This document shows positions 24,352 through 33,073 of a DNA stretch of 56,103 nucleotides, one piece after another. This DNA is from an uncultured Allofournierella sp. (GTDB taxonomy: Bacteria; Bacillota; Clostridia; Oscillospirales; Ruminococcaceae), in contig CALWNI010000001.1 in assembly GCA_944382775.1 (NCBI GenBank), forward strand, positions 1 through 56,103, in the 5' to 3' direction. Each line of letters opens with the position of its first letter. Position 1 is the first letter of the stretch. The notes under the pieces were generated by a model that saw nothing but the letters and a program-made list of their open reading frames with translations, had not been told where the DNA came from and made no database searches. The position numbers were made by a program, and so were the translations under genes.

Positions 24352-27270
24352 ATGCGGGTAGGCTTGGACATTGGTTCCACCACCATTAAATGTGTTGTTC
24401 TGAACGAACAAGATCAAGTTATTTATGACACTTACGAGCGTCATGGCAGTCATATCACCCAAAAAGCACAAGAGTTATTGCAGCGTTTGGCAAAAGAGCA
24501 GTTGAACGGAAAACCGGCCTATCTGGCCATTTCCGGCTCGGCAGGCATGGGCTTGGCAGATGGCTGCGGTGTTCCCTTTGTGCAGGAAGTGTTTGCAACG
24601 CGAGTTGCCGCCAAGCGATTGGCACCACAAGCGGACGTGGTGATTGAACTGGGTGGCGAAGATGCAAAGATTCTGTTTCTTTCCGGCGGTACCGAGGTTC
24701 GTATGAACGGCAGCTGTGCAGGCGGCACAGGTGCATTTATTGACCAGATGGCAACCCTGCTAAAGATGAGCCCCGAAGAACTGAACCAAGCCGCTGCTAA
24801 CGCCCACAAAACCTACACCATTGCAAGCCGCTGTGGTGTATTTGCAAAAAGTGATATCCAGCCGCTGATTAACCAAGGTGCAGCAGCCGGCGATATTGCC
24901 GCAAGCATTTATCAAGCTGTGGTAAACCAGACCATTGCGGGCTTGGCGCAAGGTCGCCCCATTCAAGGTAATGTATTGTATCTGGGCGGCCCGCTCACCT
25001 TTAACAGTGTATTGCGCAAGAGTTTTGATGAAACCTTAGAGCTAACCGGTGTTTGCCCCGAGCATAGCTTGCATTTTGTGGCAATGGGTGCCGCATTCTA
25101 TGCAGATAAAGAGATGGATTTGGAACAGGTGGCACACGCCATTGAAAAAATTGACCTTTCCGCCGATTACACCAGCCAGCCGCCTTTGTTTGAAAAGCAG
25201 CAGGAGTACGAGGAATTCCATGCAAGGCATCTAAAAGCCAGTGTGCCCTGTGTACCCTTTGGCAGCGATTGCGGCCCGGTGCATATCGGTGTGGATGCCG
25301 GTTCCACCACGGTTAAGGTTGCAGTGATTGACGACAATGCAAATCTGCTGTTTACCGACTACCAGCCCAACTTGGGTAACCCGCTGCCACTGGTTCGTCA
25401 AGTTTTGATGCAACTGTATCAAGAGCACCCCAATTTGAAGGTAGCAAGTCTGACCAGTACCGGTTACGGTGAAGAACTAATCAAAGAAGCCTTTCGTGGC
25501 GATAACGGCGTGGTAGAAACCGTTGCTCACTTTACCGCAGCCCGCCACTTTTTGCCGGATGTGGATTTTATTATTGACATTGGCGGCCAGGATATGAAGT
25601 GCTTTAAAATTGAAGATGGTGCCATTAGCGATATCTTCTTAAACGAGGCTTGTTCCAGCGGCTGCGGCAGCTTTTTGCAAACCTTTGCACAGGCATTGGG
25701 TTACGATGTAAAAGAGTTTGCCGCATTGGGCCTATTTGCCGATAAGCCGGTGGATTTGGGCAGCCGCTGCACCGTGTTTATGAATTCCAGCGTAAAGCAG
25801 GCACAAAAAGACGGTGCTTCTATTCAGAATATCTCAGCAGGTTTGTCGATTAGTGTTGTAAAAAATGCAATTTACAAGGTGATTCGTGCCGCCAGCCCGG
25901 AAGAGTTGGGTCGCCGCATTGTGGTGCAGGGCGGTACCTTCTACAATGAGGCTGTTCTGCGTGCCTTTGAAAAAGAAATGGGCGTAGAAGTGGTACGCCC
26001 GGATATTGCAGGCCTAATGGGTGCCTTTGGTGCTGCACTGCACGGCAAAGCCCTAGCAAAGCAGGGGCAAACCAGCACCATGCTCAGCGCAAAGGAATTG
26101 CAGGAGTTTACCCAGGAAATCAAGAATGTACAGTGTAATAGCTGTACCAACCACTGTCAGCTTACCATCAATACCTTTGCAGGCGGACGTAAGCTGATTA
26201 GCGGAAACCGCTGTGAAAAGCCCGTGAGCGGAAAAACTGCACAAAGTGATTTGAATATGTATGCCTATAAGCAGGAGTTGTTGGCAAGCTACAAAGCGGG
26301 CCCGGCAGTTCGCGGAACCATTGGCATTCCCATGTGCTTAAACATGTATGAATTGCTGCCGTTCTGGCACGCATTTTTCACCAACTTGGGCTTTGCTGTT
26401 GTAACCAGCCCGGTATCGACTCGTGCTATGTACATCAAAGGGCAGGCCAGCATTCCAAGCGATACCGTTTGTTTCCCTGCAAAGTTGGCACACGGTCACA
26501 TTCGTGCCTTGGCAGATATGGGCGTTACCACAATTTTTTACCCCTGCATGAGCTACAATTTGGATGAACAAATGGGCGATAACCACTACAACTGCCCGGT
26601 TGTTGCCTATTACCCCGAAGTTTTGGCAGTAAATTGCCCGGAACTAGAAGGAAAAACCTTCATTAACGAGTATGTAGGTCTGCACCGTCCCCGTGATTTT
26701 AAAAAGAAGATGCATGAAATTTTGAGTCGCCATTTTGATGGCATCAAAAAGAGTGAGGTAGAGCGTGCTGCCGATTTGGGCTATGCAGAATACAATGCCC
26801 ACATGCAAAAGCTGCGGGACAAAGCAGATGAAATGATGCAGCAAGCCCGTGAACAGGGCAAACGCATTATTGTGCTGGCAGGTCGTCCCTATCATGTGGA
26901 CCCGGAAGTTAACCATGGTATTGATGCCTTGCTTTGCCGCCATGGTGCAGCGGTTCTCACCGAGGATAGTGTGGCTCATTACAGCGAAAAGGTACAAACC
27001 ACGGTGCTGAACCAGTGGACCTATCACTCGCGCCTTTATGCGGCAGCAAAGTATTGCACCACACAGCCGGATATGGATTTGGTACAGCTGGTGAGCTTTG
27101 GTTGTGGCGTAGATGCCATTACCACCGATGAAACCAAAGAGATTCTGCATGCAGGCGGAAAGTTATACACTCAGTTGAAAATTGATGAAATTACCAATCT
27201 GGGTGCGGTGAACATTCGGTTGCGTAGTTTGTTTGCTGCCTTGGATGAAAAAGACCGAAAGGGGGAATAA
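24352..27270 (+). CDS. 2-hydroxyacyl-CoA dehydratase activase-type protein, N-terminal part
   Basis: A 972-aa protein with two ASKHA ATPase domains: GLDIGSTTIK..., NGSCAGGTGAFIDQ and SRCGVFAKSD (about 1-270), then GVDAGSTTVK..., IGGQDMKCFK, NEACSSGCGSFLQ and GSRCTVFMNSS (about 305-580). A Cys cluster follows (CNSCTNHC...C, near 598-625), then the DUF2229 domain. In the HgdC/BadF family such domains hold a [4Fe-4S] cluster and drive ATP-dependent electron transfer to a dehydratase. The start is ATG at 24352, eight bases after ATAAGGAG; a GTG at 24343 overlaps that site. The stop TAA is followed after one codon by an in-frame ATG of the next gene. Confidence 0.82.
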   Translation: MRVGLDIGSTTIKCVVLNEQDQVIYDTYERHGSHITQKAQELLQRLAKEQLNGKPAYLAISGSAGMGLADGCGVPFVQEVFATRVAAKRLAPQADVVIELGGEDAKILFLSGGTEVRMNGSCAGGTGAFIDQMATLLKMSPEELNQAAANAHKTYTIASRCGVFAKSDIQPLINQGAAAGDIAASIYQAVVNQTIAGLAQGRPIQGNVLYLGGPLTFNSVLRKSFDETLELTGVCPEHSLHFVAMGAAFYADKEMDLEQVAHAIEKIDLSADYTSQPPLFEKQQEYEEFHARHLKASVPCVPFGSDCGPVHIGVDAGSTTVKVAVIDDNANLLFTDYQPNLGNPLPLVRQVLMQLYQEHPNLKVASLTSTGYGEELIKEAFRGDNGVVETVAHFTAARHFLPDVDFIIDIGGQDMKCFKIEDGAISDIFLNEACSSGCGSFLQTFAQALGYDVKEFAALGLFADKPVDLGSRCTVFMNSSVKQAQKDGASIQNISAGLSISVVKNAIYKVIRAASPEELGRRIVVQGGTFYNEAVLRAFEKEMGVEVVRPDIAGLMGAFGAALHGKALAKQGQTSTMLSAKELQEFTQEIKNVQCNSCTNHCQLTINTFAGGRKLISGNRCEKPVSGKTAQSDLNMYAYKQELLASYKAGPAVRGTIGIPMCLNMYELLPFWHAFFTNLGFAVVTSPVSTRAMYIKGQASIPSDTVCFPAKLAHGHIRALADMGVTTIFYPCMSYNLDEQMGDNHYNCPVVAYYPEVLAVNCPELEGKTFINEYVGLHRPRDFKKKMHEILSRHFDGIKKSEVERAADLGYAEYNAHMQKLRDKADEMMQQAREQGKRIIVLAGRPYHVDPEVNHGIDALLCRHGAAVLTEDSVAHYSEKVQTTVLNQWTYHSRLYAAAKYCTTQPDMDLVQLVSFGCGVDAITTDETKEILHAGGKLYTQLKIDEITNLGAVNIRLRSLFAALDEKDRKGE

Positions 27271-27273
27271 CCC

Positions 27274-28605
27274 ATGGAACAAAACTATCCCCGTTTTACT
27301 CAAGAAATGAAATCCACTCACACCATATTGATTCCCAACATGCTGCCGCTGCATTTTTCCATGCTTGCAGCAGCATTGGAATGCGAAGGATATAAGGTGG
27401 AGGTATTGGGCAACTGCGGAAGTCAGGTTGCACAGCTGGGATTAAAATACGTACATAATGATACCTGCTATCCTGCTTTGTTGGTCATTGGTCAGTTTTT
27501 GGATGCACTGCAAAGCGGTAAGTATGACCTGGAGCACACCGCCTTGCTGATTACCCAAACCGGCGGCGGTTGTCGTGCATCCAACTACATTCACCTGTTA
27601 CGCAAAGCATTGCAGCGTGCAGGCTATGGCAATGTTCCGGTTGCCAGCTTGAATTTTTCCGGCTTAGAGAAAAATTCCGGTTTTCAAATGACACTGCCGC
27701 TGTTGAAAAAATGCCTTGCTGCTATTTTTTACGGTGATTTGATTATGGCACTGCGCAACCAAACCTCCCCCTATGAAACCACAAAAGGGCAGGCAAAACA
27801 GCTGGCGGAACAATGGGTCAATACCATTTGCGGATGGTTCCATCAAAACAAGGGTACAAGCGGCAAAGAGATGAAACAAACCTTTCATAAAATTGCCCAA
27901 GACTTTGCAGCCATTCCTGTAAAGCGTGTACCCAAAGTAAAAGTGGGCGTTGTGGGCGAGATTTATGTGAAGTATTCTCCGCTTGGCAACAATAATCTGG
28001 AAGAGTTTTTGGCAAGCCAAGATTGCGAAGTAAATATGCCGGGTCTTATGGGCTTTGTGGAATATTGCATCAGCAATATGGGCGATACCATTCGGATTTA
28101 CGGCGGCAATGTGGCAGGCATTTGGGGCAGCGAAGCCTTACTGAAATATCTGGATGGTTTTGAGCGTTCCATGGGCGAAGCCATGCGGCAAGCGGGCTTC
28201 CATGCGCCTGCCCGTTTTCTGGACCTGCGGAAGATGGCAGACGGAATCATCAGCCGCGGCAATAAGATGGGAGAAGGCTGGCTGTTAACGGCAGAAATGG
28301 TGGAGCTGGTAACCGGCGGATACGAAAACATTGTTTGTGCACAGCCCTTTGGCTGTTTGCCCAACCACATCTGCGGCAAGGGAATGATTAGCCGTATCCG
28401 TGCGATTTATCCCAACGCCAACATTACCCCCATTGATTACGACCCCAGCGCAACCCCTGTAAACCAAGAAAACCGAATTAAACTGATGATTAGCGTTGGC
28501 AAAGAGCGTTTGCTGGAACAGGCAAATTCGCCTGCGCCCTCCTCGGTGCAAGAGCCGGTTGCAAAGCTGGAAACAAAGGTAGAAAGTTTGCCGGGCATAC
28601 ACTAA
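27274..28605 (+). CDS. 2-hydroxyacyl-CoA dehydratase-type protein, C-terminal part
   Basis: A 443-aa protein starting MEQNYPRFTQEMKSTHTILI. It carries the HgdB-like pattern HNDTCYPALLVIGQFLDAL, TQTGGGCRASNYIHLLRKAL, GVVGEIYVKYSPLGNNNLEE and CAQPFGCLPNHICGKGM, with conserved Cys residues that can bind Fe-S. In many Clostridia this region is the C-terminal third of one polypeptide of about 1400 aa that begins with the two activase domains. Here it is a separate frame, in phase with the upstream gene and divided from it only by TAA CCC. AAAGGGGG eight bases before ATG supports a true start. Substrate unknown. Confidence 0.8.
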   Translation: MEQNYPRFTQEMKSTHTILIPNMLPLHFSMLAAALECEGYKVEVLGNCGSQVAQLGLKYVHNDTCYPALLVIGQFLDALQSGKYDLEHTALLITQTGGGCRASNYIHLLRKALQRAGYGNVPVASLNFSGLEKNSGFQMTLPLLKKCLAAIFYGDLIMALRNQTSPYETTKGQAKQLAEQWVNTICGWFHQNKGTSGKEMKQTFHKIAQDFAAIPVKRVPKVKVGVVGEIYVKYSPLGNNNLEEFLASQDCEVNMPGLMGFVEYCISNMGDTIRIYGGNVAGIWGSEALLKYLDGFERSMGEAMRQAGFHAPARFLDLRKMADGIISRGNKMGEGWLLTAEMVELVTGGYENIVCAQPFGCLPNHICGKGMISRIRAIYPNANITPIDYDPSATPVNQENRIKLMISVGKERLLEQANSPAPSSVQEPVAKLETKVESLPGIH

Positions 28606-28649
28606 TGCAAGCAAGAATGCCCCGCAAAGCAACGGAAAGGAAATCACAA

Positions 28650-29645
28650 ATGAAAGATTTCGTTATTTTTGATATGGAGTGGAACATGGGCTATCAGCCC
28701 AAAATCTTTCAGTATCAAGGAATCGACCAAACCCTGCGGGGCGAAATTATTCAAATTGGTGCAGTAAAATTGGAAAACGGTAGGGTTGCCGACCGTTTTT
28801 CCATTAATTTAAAACCCCATATTTTCCCTAAATTGCATCATCATGTTGCAAAGGTTACCGGTTTAACCCAAGCCGATTTGGATGTAGGCATTCCTATTCA
28901 AGAAGGTCTGCGCCGATTCATGGAATGGTGTGGTCCGGATGCGGTTTTGGGCGAGTGGGGTCTGGATGATGTGCCGGTATTAAAGCAGAATATGGTGCTA
29001 AATGGCTTGTCGGAAGAATGGCCGCAACAGTGGTACGACATTCAGCGTATTTTTACAAGCCAAAAGCCCCGAAAAGAAGGGGAAGGCATGACCTTGGAAG
29101 CCGTGGTAGAGCGTTTGGGTATTCCCAAAAACGAAGCGTTCCACGATGCTTTGAGCGATGCGGAGTACACCGCAGCAATTTGCGGTTTTTTGAATTTGGA
29201 GCAGGGGCTGCAAGAATATCCCAGCGAAGAGCAACAGCTGCATGACCTGCTGTGCCCGGCGGAAAAAGACCGCCGTGATTTTACCATCTGGCGCGGCATT
29301 GTGGATGGTGAAGTGTGGACTACCAGTCAAGAGCTGCGGCAAGCAGTTTGCCCTGAGTGTGGGCAACCGTTGCAGCTGGATTCCGAGGATATTTGGTTGC
29401 GAAAAGGCAACAACTGCTTGTATAGCATGGGCCAGTGCAGCAGCCATGGGCCGGTGATGATTTGGTTGCGCCGTATGCGTTTGGATGGTTTGCGTTATAC
29501 CTTTGCCCGTGTAACCGAGCCGGCAGACCAAACACTGCAAGCCAAATGGAAGAAAGAGAAGCAGGCAGCCATAGAGCGGGCACGGCGCAAAAAGGAGCAT
29601 GAAGCAGCCGAAGCGTTGGAACGGGTGCGAAATGCAGGGCGATAA
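28650..29645 (+). CDS. DEDDh-type 3'-5' exonuclease (KapD/DnaQ-like)
   Basis: The exonuclease motif FDMEWNMG gives the first Asp and Glu, GEWGLDDVPVLKQN the second acidic motif, and HDALSDAEYTA the catalytic His and Asp (about residues 10-175). The C-terminal half has CPECG...C...C pairs (about 243-280) that may bind zinc, then a charged helical tail. The start is ATG at 28650 with GGAAAGGAAATC upstream; the frame from 28605 overlaps the preceding stop and lacks a ribosome site. The substrate is not known; related proteins act on RNA or DNA ends. Confidence 0.8.
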   Translation: MKDFVIFDMEWNMGYQPKIFQYQGIDQTLRGEIIQIGAVKLENGRVADRFSINLKPHIFPKLHHHVAKVTGLTQADLDVGIPIQEGLRRFMEWCGPDAVLGEWGLDDVPVLKQNMVLNGLSEEWPQQWYDIQRIFTSQKPRKEGEGMTLEAVVERLGIPKNEAFHDALSDAEYTAAICGFLNLEQGLQEYPSEEQQLHDLLCPAEKDRRDFTIWRGIVDGEVWTTSQELRQAVCPECGQPLQLDSEDIWLRKGNNCLYSMGQCSSHGPVMIWLRRMRLDGLRYTFARVTEPADQTLQAKWKKEKQAAIERARRKKEHEAAEALERVRNAGR

Positions 29646-29680
29646 TAAAACATCGATGTGATATCAAGGAGGCGATAGAA

Positions 29681-30148
29681 TTGAGAAGAGACAGACTAAT
29701 TTATTTTCGGCAGAAGATAGCAAAAATTGCAAGCATTATCGAAACCATTATCTCTGCGGTGGTGTTGTTAGCCATTGTGGTTGCAGGTGTTCGTGTTGCA
29801 GCCCAGCTGACGGGGCTTGTATTGGCACCGGATTTAAACGATACCTTTGAACTGTTTTTGAGCAATGCATTCAACATTGTAATTGGCATCGAGTTTGTAA
29901 AGATGCTTGCAAAACATAGCCCGGGCAGTGCCATTGAGGTGCTTTTGTTTGCGATTGCACGCCAAATGGTTGTGGAACACACCAGCCCCTTGGAAAATCT
30001 CATTAGCATCTTGGCAATTCTGTTAATCTTTGTGATTCGCAAATATTTGTTTGTACCTGCTTTTGGTGCGCACTTGCCCGGTGAGGATGCATTTTCACCC
30101 TCCAGCTTGCTGAACCAAAAAGAAGAAACCGATACCAAGCAATCGTAA
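29681..30148 (+). CDS. PsiE-like small membrane protein
   Basis: A 155-aa protein with four hydrophobic segments (about 18-40, 57-76, 86-97 and 106-122). GIEFVKMLAKHSPGSAIEVL and LLFAIARQMVVEHTSPLEN followed by a FVIRKYLF motif are typical of the PsiE-like family (Pfam PsiE). PsiE is induced by phosphate starvation in Escherichia coli, but the role of the Gram-positive versions is unknown. The start is TTG, seven bases after AAGGAGG. A strong terminator follows. Confidence 0.7.
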   Translation: MRRDRLIYFRQKIAKIASIIETIISAVVLLAIVVAGVRVAAQLTGLVLAPDLNDTFELFLSNAFNIVIGIEFVKMLAKHSPGSAIEVLLFAIARQMVVEHTSPLENLISILAILLIFVIRKYLFVPAFGAHLPGEDAFSPSSLLNQKEETDTKQS

Positions 30149-30168
30149 GGGATTGCGTACAGTCGTTT

Positions 30169-30212
30169 GAATAAAGAACCCCCCTCTGTTTTCAGAGGGG
30201 GGTTCTTTATTC
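30169..30212. terminator. Bidirectional terminator after the PsiE-like gene
   Basis: GAATAAAGAACCCCCCTCTG / CAGAGGGGGGTTCTTTATTC, a long perfect stem with a tiny loop. It overlaps the last codon of the converging phosphoesterase gene. Confidence 0.92.
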
Positions 30213-31016
30213 AAATACTACCAATTCAGGCGGAGTCAAAAAGCGGAATGGAACACCACTCATACCAATTCCACGGCTTACAAATAGTTCAGCCGCATGA
30301 CTTGCTTGGGGACGATACAGTCCGTACGGGTACATTTTTCCGCCCGGGGGCAAAATCATCTTGGTTAGAATCGGCAGTTGTAGTTGACCGGCATGGGTAT
30401 GACCGCTTAGCATTAAATCCACATTCTGCAAATTTAGATAACGTGCTTTATCCGGCATGTGGCATAAACAAATGCGCCAACCATCGGTGGGCATATTGCG
30501 CAGAATCTTGCCGTCAGAATAGGGGGCAAGGCCGCAAATGGTAATACCGGGGGCAGGGGTAACGATTTTGTCCCACAAGGGAACAAATCCACCATGTTCC
30601 ATCAACATGCGATAAAAGGGAGCGGCCGCATGGCGAACATCATGGTTACCCCAAACGGCATATTTGCCCAGGGGGGCATGAATCCGCCGTAGCTGAGCGG
30701 TTAACCAAGAAAAAGAAAGCATGTGGGCATCGCGTAAGAATTTTGCAAAAAAGTCGCCGCCAAATAAAACCAGCTCAGGCTCTTGGGCGTTGATGGTGTC
30801 TACCAGTTGTTCTAAATGCTGTGGAGCATACATGGGGCCCAGATGAATATCCGAAAAGAATAAGGTTTTTACCGGTGGGCGCCGCAATACTTTGGGGCGA
30901 GTAATGCCCAGTTGTTCCGGTTCAATTTGAGAAGCATAGAAAGCCAAGGCACTGCCTGCAACGGCGGCACCTGCAACGGTTTTCCAGAAAAGTTTTATAG
31001 CTTGGTTTGCGTCCAT
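30207..31016 (-). CDS. YkuE-type metallophosphoesterase
   Basis: A 269-aa protein with an N-terminal membrane anchor (about 12-28) and the calcineurin-like set of metal ligands in order: FFSDIHLG (D56, H58), FGGDFF, WGNHDVRH, a His in CLCHMPDK, and SGHTHAGQLQLP. The GHTHAGQ...P pattern is typical of YkuE and LpxH-like cell-surface phosphoesterases. The substrate is unknown. GGGGGAGG precedes ATG. Confidence 0.87.
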   Translation of the reverse strand: MDANQAIKLFWKTVAGAAVAGSALAFYASQIEPEQLGITRPKVLRRPPVKTLFFSDIHLGPMYAPQHLEQLVDTINAQEPELVLFGGDFFAKFLRDAHMLSFSWLTAQLRRIHAPLGKYAVWGNHDVRHAAAPFYRMLMEHGGFVPLWDKIVTPAPGITICGLAPYSDGKILRNMPTDGWRICLCHMPDKARYLNLQNVDLMLSGHTHAGQLQLPILTKMILPPGGKMYPYGLYRPQASHAAELFVSRGIGMSGVPFRFLTPPELVVFE

Positions 31017-31048
31017 GAAAATCCTCCCCCAAAAGAGTATATAGTGGC

Positions 31049-31077
31049 ATTATAGCAAAAAAACATTGGATTTAGAA
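31049..31077 (-). promoter_or_regulatory. Promoter of the metallophosphoesterase gene
   Basis: Minus strand: TTCTAA, 17-bp spacer, perfect TATAAT (31054-31049) preceded by TGC, an extended -10. It lies between the degV terminator and the ATG at 31016. Confidence 0.65.
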
Positions 31078-31095
31078 GCAAAGGCAAAAAAATAA

Positions 31096-31132
31096 ACAGC
31101 CTGCTTTGCCGTTTTGGCAAAGCAGGCTGCTG
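31096..31132 (-). terminator. Terminator of degV
   Basis: AGCCTGCTTTGCC / GGCAAAGCAGGCT with a 5-base loop; on the minus strand it is followed by TTTATTTTTTTG. Confidence 0.88.
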
Positions 31133-31149
31133 TTCTTGAAATATGAGAA

Positions 31150-31986
31150 TCAATATCCCACAATAATGCCGCCTTCTTGGGCATAAAAGCTGGTTAAGCC
31201 ACTGCAAGGTACAATGTAAACCTGAGCGCCGTGCCATTTGTTCTCAATGCCGTTTTTCAGCAAACCGGCAGCAACCGGATTTAAGCAATGGCTGATAACC
31301 ACAGGGGTTCCGTTGTAACCGCGGCGGTCCATTTCCTCTAAAATAAAGGCCAGTGTACGGGTTTCGCCACGGGTTTTGTGCAGCATTTCCAGCTTGCCTT
31401 CTTCGCTGCCGCGACCAACCAAACGCATACCCATTTTGCCTGCAACAAAGCCTACCACACGATTTAAGCGGCCGTTTTTCACCAGATTATCAAAGCAGGA
31501 CAAGGCAAACAGAACCTGACGGGGCGCATAGTAAATCTCCAATTCTTTTACAACGCTTGCAAAATCAAGGCCTTGACCAATCAGTTCATTGGCTTTCAAA
31601 ATGGCCAAAGCCATTTCGCCGCCGGTGGACAGGCTATCCATAACATAGATGTTTTTTTCGGGATGTGTTTCCAGTACCATTTCTTTGGCGATCATAGCAC
31701 TGTTGTAACTACCGGATAAATTGCTGCTGATGGCAATAGCGATAATGTTATCGCCCAACAGGAACTTTTCGGCCCATTCTTCCGGGCTGGGGCAGGCGGT
31801 GGTGGAGGCACCGTTGAAATTGCGCATTTCTTCCATCATGGAAGGAATATCTAACATGGCATTATCCACAAATTCACGTTCGCCCACACGGATTTTTAAA
31901 GGTACAGTGGCAAAACCCACATTGGGGGTTGCTTGCGGTAAAGTACGTAGTTCACAAGAGGAGTCGCTCACGATCATCCAAGACAT
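31150..31986 (-). CDS. DegV family fatty-acid-binding protein
   Basis: A 278-aa protein. MIVSDSSCEL, the N-terminal strand, is the DegV start; ASTTACPSPEEW, ISSNLSGSYNSAMIA and VMDSLSTGGEMAL are the fatty-acid-contacting motifs; the second domain carries VISHCLNP and VPCSGLTSFYAQEGGIIVGY. Members bind a fatty acid and some (FakB) deliver it to the kinase FakA. No FakA gene is in the window. It has its own promoter and terminator, so it is a single-gene unit. Confidence 0.9.
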   Translation of the reverse strand: MSWMIVSDSSCELRTLPQATPNVGFATVPLKIRVGEREFVDNAMLDIPSMMEEMRNFNGASTTACPSPEEWAEKFLLGDNIIAIAISSNLSGSYNSAMIAKEMVLETHPEKNIYVMDSLSTGGEMALAILKANELIGQGLDFASVVKELEIYYAPRQVLFALSCFDNLVKNGRLNRVVGFVAGKMGMRLVGRGSEEGKLEMLHKTRGETRTLAFILEEMDRRGYNGTPVVISHCLNPVAAGLLKNGIENKWHGAQVYIVPCSGLTSFYAQEGGIIVGY

Positions 31987-32056
31987 ATTTCATACACTCC
32001 CTACTAGTTGCTCGAAATTGCACGGTTCATGTAGTTTTAAAAACTAGATTTAATTT

Positions 32057-32085
32057 ATTATAAAGGATTTAAGCAAGGCAGTCAA
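32057..32085 (-). promoter_or_regulatory. Promoter of degV
   Basis: Minus strand TTGACT (32085-32080), 17-bp spacer, perfect TATAAT (32062-32057). One of the best sigma-A promoters in the window. Confidence 0.8.
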
Positions 32086-32133
32086 GAGATATTACCACAA
32101 AGCCTGATAGGAATAAAAAGACAAAAAACACCT

Positions 32134-32161
32134 TGTGCAATTGAGAAAATTTGCTACAATG
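32134..32161 (+). promoter_or_regulatory. Candidate promoter of the EamA transporter gene
   Basis: TTGTGC, a 16-bp spacer and TACAAT (32156-32161), 34 bases before the ATG. Moderate match. Confidence 0.45.
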
Positions 32162-32195
32162 ATAAAGAAAAAAAGCGTTTCGGTGGGAGAGTAGA

Positions 32196-33032
32196 ATGAA
32201 GCAAAAAAGCATAGGTCCTTTGTTAGTATTAAGTGCAGCAATTGTAATGAGTGTAGGGGGCTTGTTAATCAAGGTAATTCCATGGAACCCCATAGCAATT
32301 AACAGTGGTAGAAATTTATTTGCGGCATTGGTCACGTTTGGTTACTTAAAGGCAATCGGCCATAAAATAAAATGGAACCCGGCGGTGTTTTTGTGTGCCG
32401 TGTGTATGGCAGGTTGCTGCATTACCTATACCATTGCGGCCCGTTTAACCACAGCAGCAAATGCCATTGTTTTGCAATATACCAGCCCTGTATTTATTCT
32501 TTTATATCTGTGGATTTGGTTTTCGCAAAAGCCAAAACGGCTGGATTTGCTGGCCTGTGCCGTGGTTTTTGCCGGTATGATTTGCTGTTTTGCAGGTGGC
32601 TTGTCCGGCGGAAAAATGGTGGGCAATTTGCTGGCATTGGCGGCGGGTGCCCTGTATGCCGTTGTATTTATGGTAAATATGTTTCCCGATGCAGACAGCT
32701 TTTCCAGCTATTTCTGGGGCCAGGTAATTAGTTTTGTGGTAGGTTTGCCCTGGTTGATTCGAGAACCCAATTTTAGCGCAGTGAGCTGGTGGGGAATTGT
32801 ATTTATGGGTGTGATACAAGTTGGATTGGCTTACCTGTTAATGGCGCGCGGTTTGGCAGATACCAAGCCGGTGGCGGCAAATTTGATTTGTATGACCGAG
32901 CCGGTGTTAAATCCTATTTGGGTAGCAATTTTTTACGGCGAAACCATTGAACCAATTGGTGTAGTGGGTATTATTATTGTGCTGGTTGGGTTAATGGTGT
33001 ATAACATTGCAAATGCGAAAAAGATGACATAA
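32196..33032 (+). CDS. EamA/DMT-family transporter
   Basis: A 278-aa protein with ten predicted membrane segments in two EamA repeats (about 1-135 and 145-275). NSGRNLFAALVTFGY and TTAANAIVLQYTSPVFILLY fall in repeat 1, and ARGLADTKPVAANLICMTEP with VLNPIWVAIFYGETIEPIG in repeat 2, the usual positions of the conserved proline and glutamate. The family exports amino acids and other metabolites; the substrate cannot be told. GTGGGAG precedes ATG, and a palindromic terminator follows. Confidence 0.88.
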   Translation: MKQKSIGPLLVLSAAIVMSVGGLLIKVIPWNPIAINSGRNLFAALVTFGYLKAIGHKIKWNPAVFLCAVCMAGCCITYTIAARLTTAANAIVLQYTSPVFILLYLWIWFSQKPKRLDLLACAVVFAGMICCFAGGLSGGKMVGNLLALAAGALYAVVFMVNMFPDADSFSSYFWGQVISFVVGLPWLIREPNFSAVSWWGIVFMGVIQVGLAYLLMARGLADTKPVAANLICMTEPVLNPIWVAIFYGETIEPIGVVGIIIVLVGLMVYNIANAKKMT

Positions 33033-33068
33033 AAAAGAACACGGAGCAATTGCTCCGTGTTCTTTTTT
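33031..33068. terminator. Bidirectional terminator between the EamA and nucleotidyltransferase genes
   Basis: AAAAAAGAACACGGAGCA / TGCTCCGTGTTCTTTTTT, nearly perfect palindrome serving two converging genes. Confidence 0.92.
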
Positions 33069-33073
33069 ATCAG

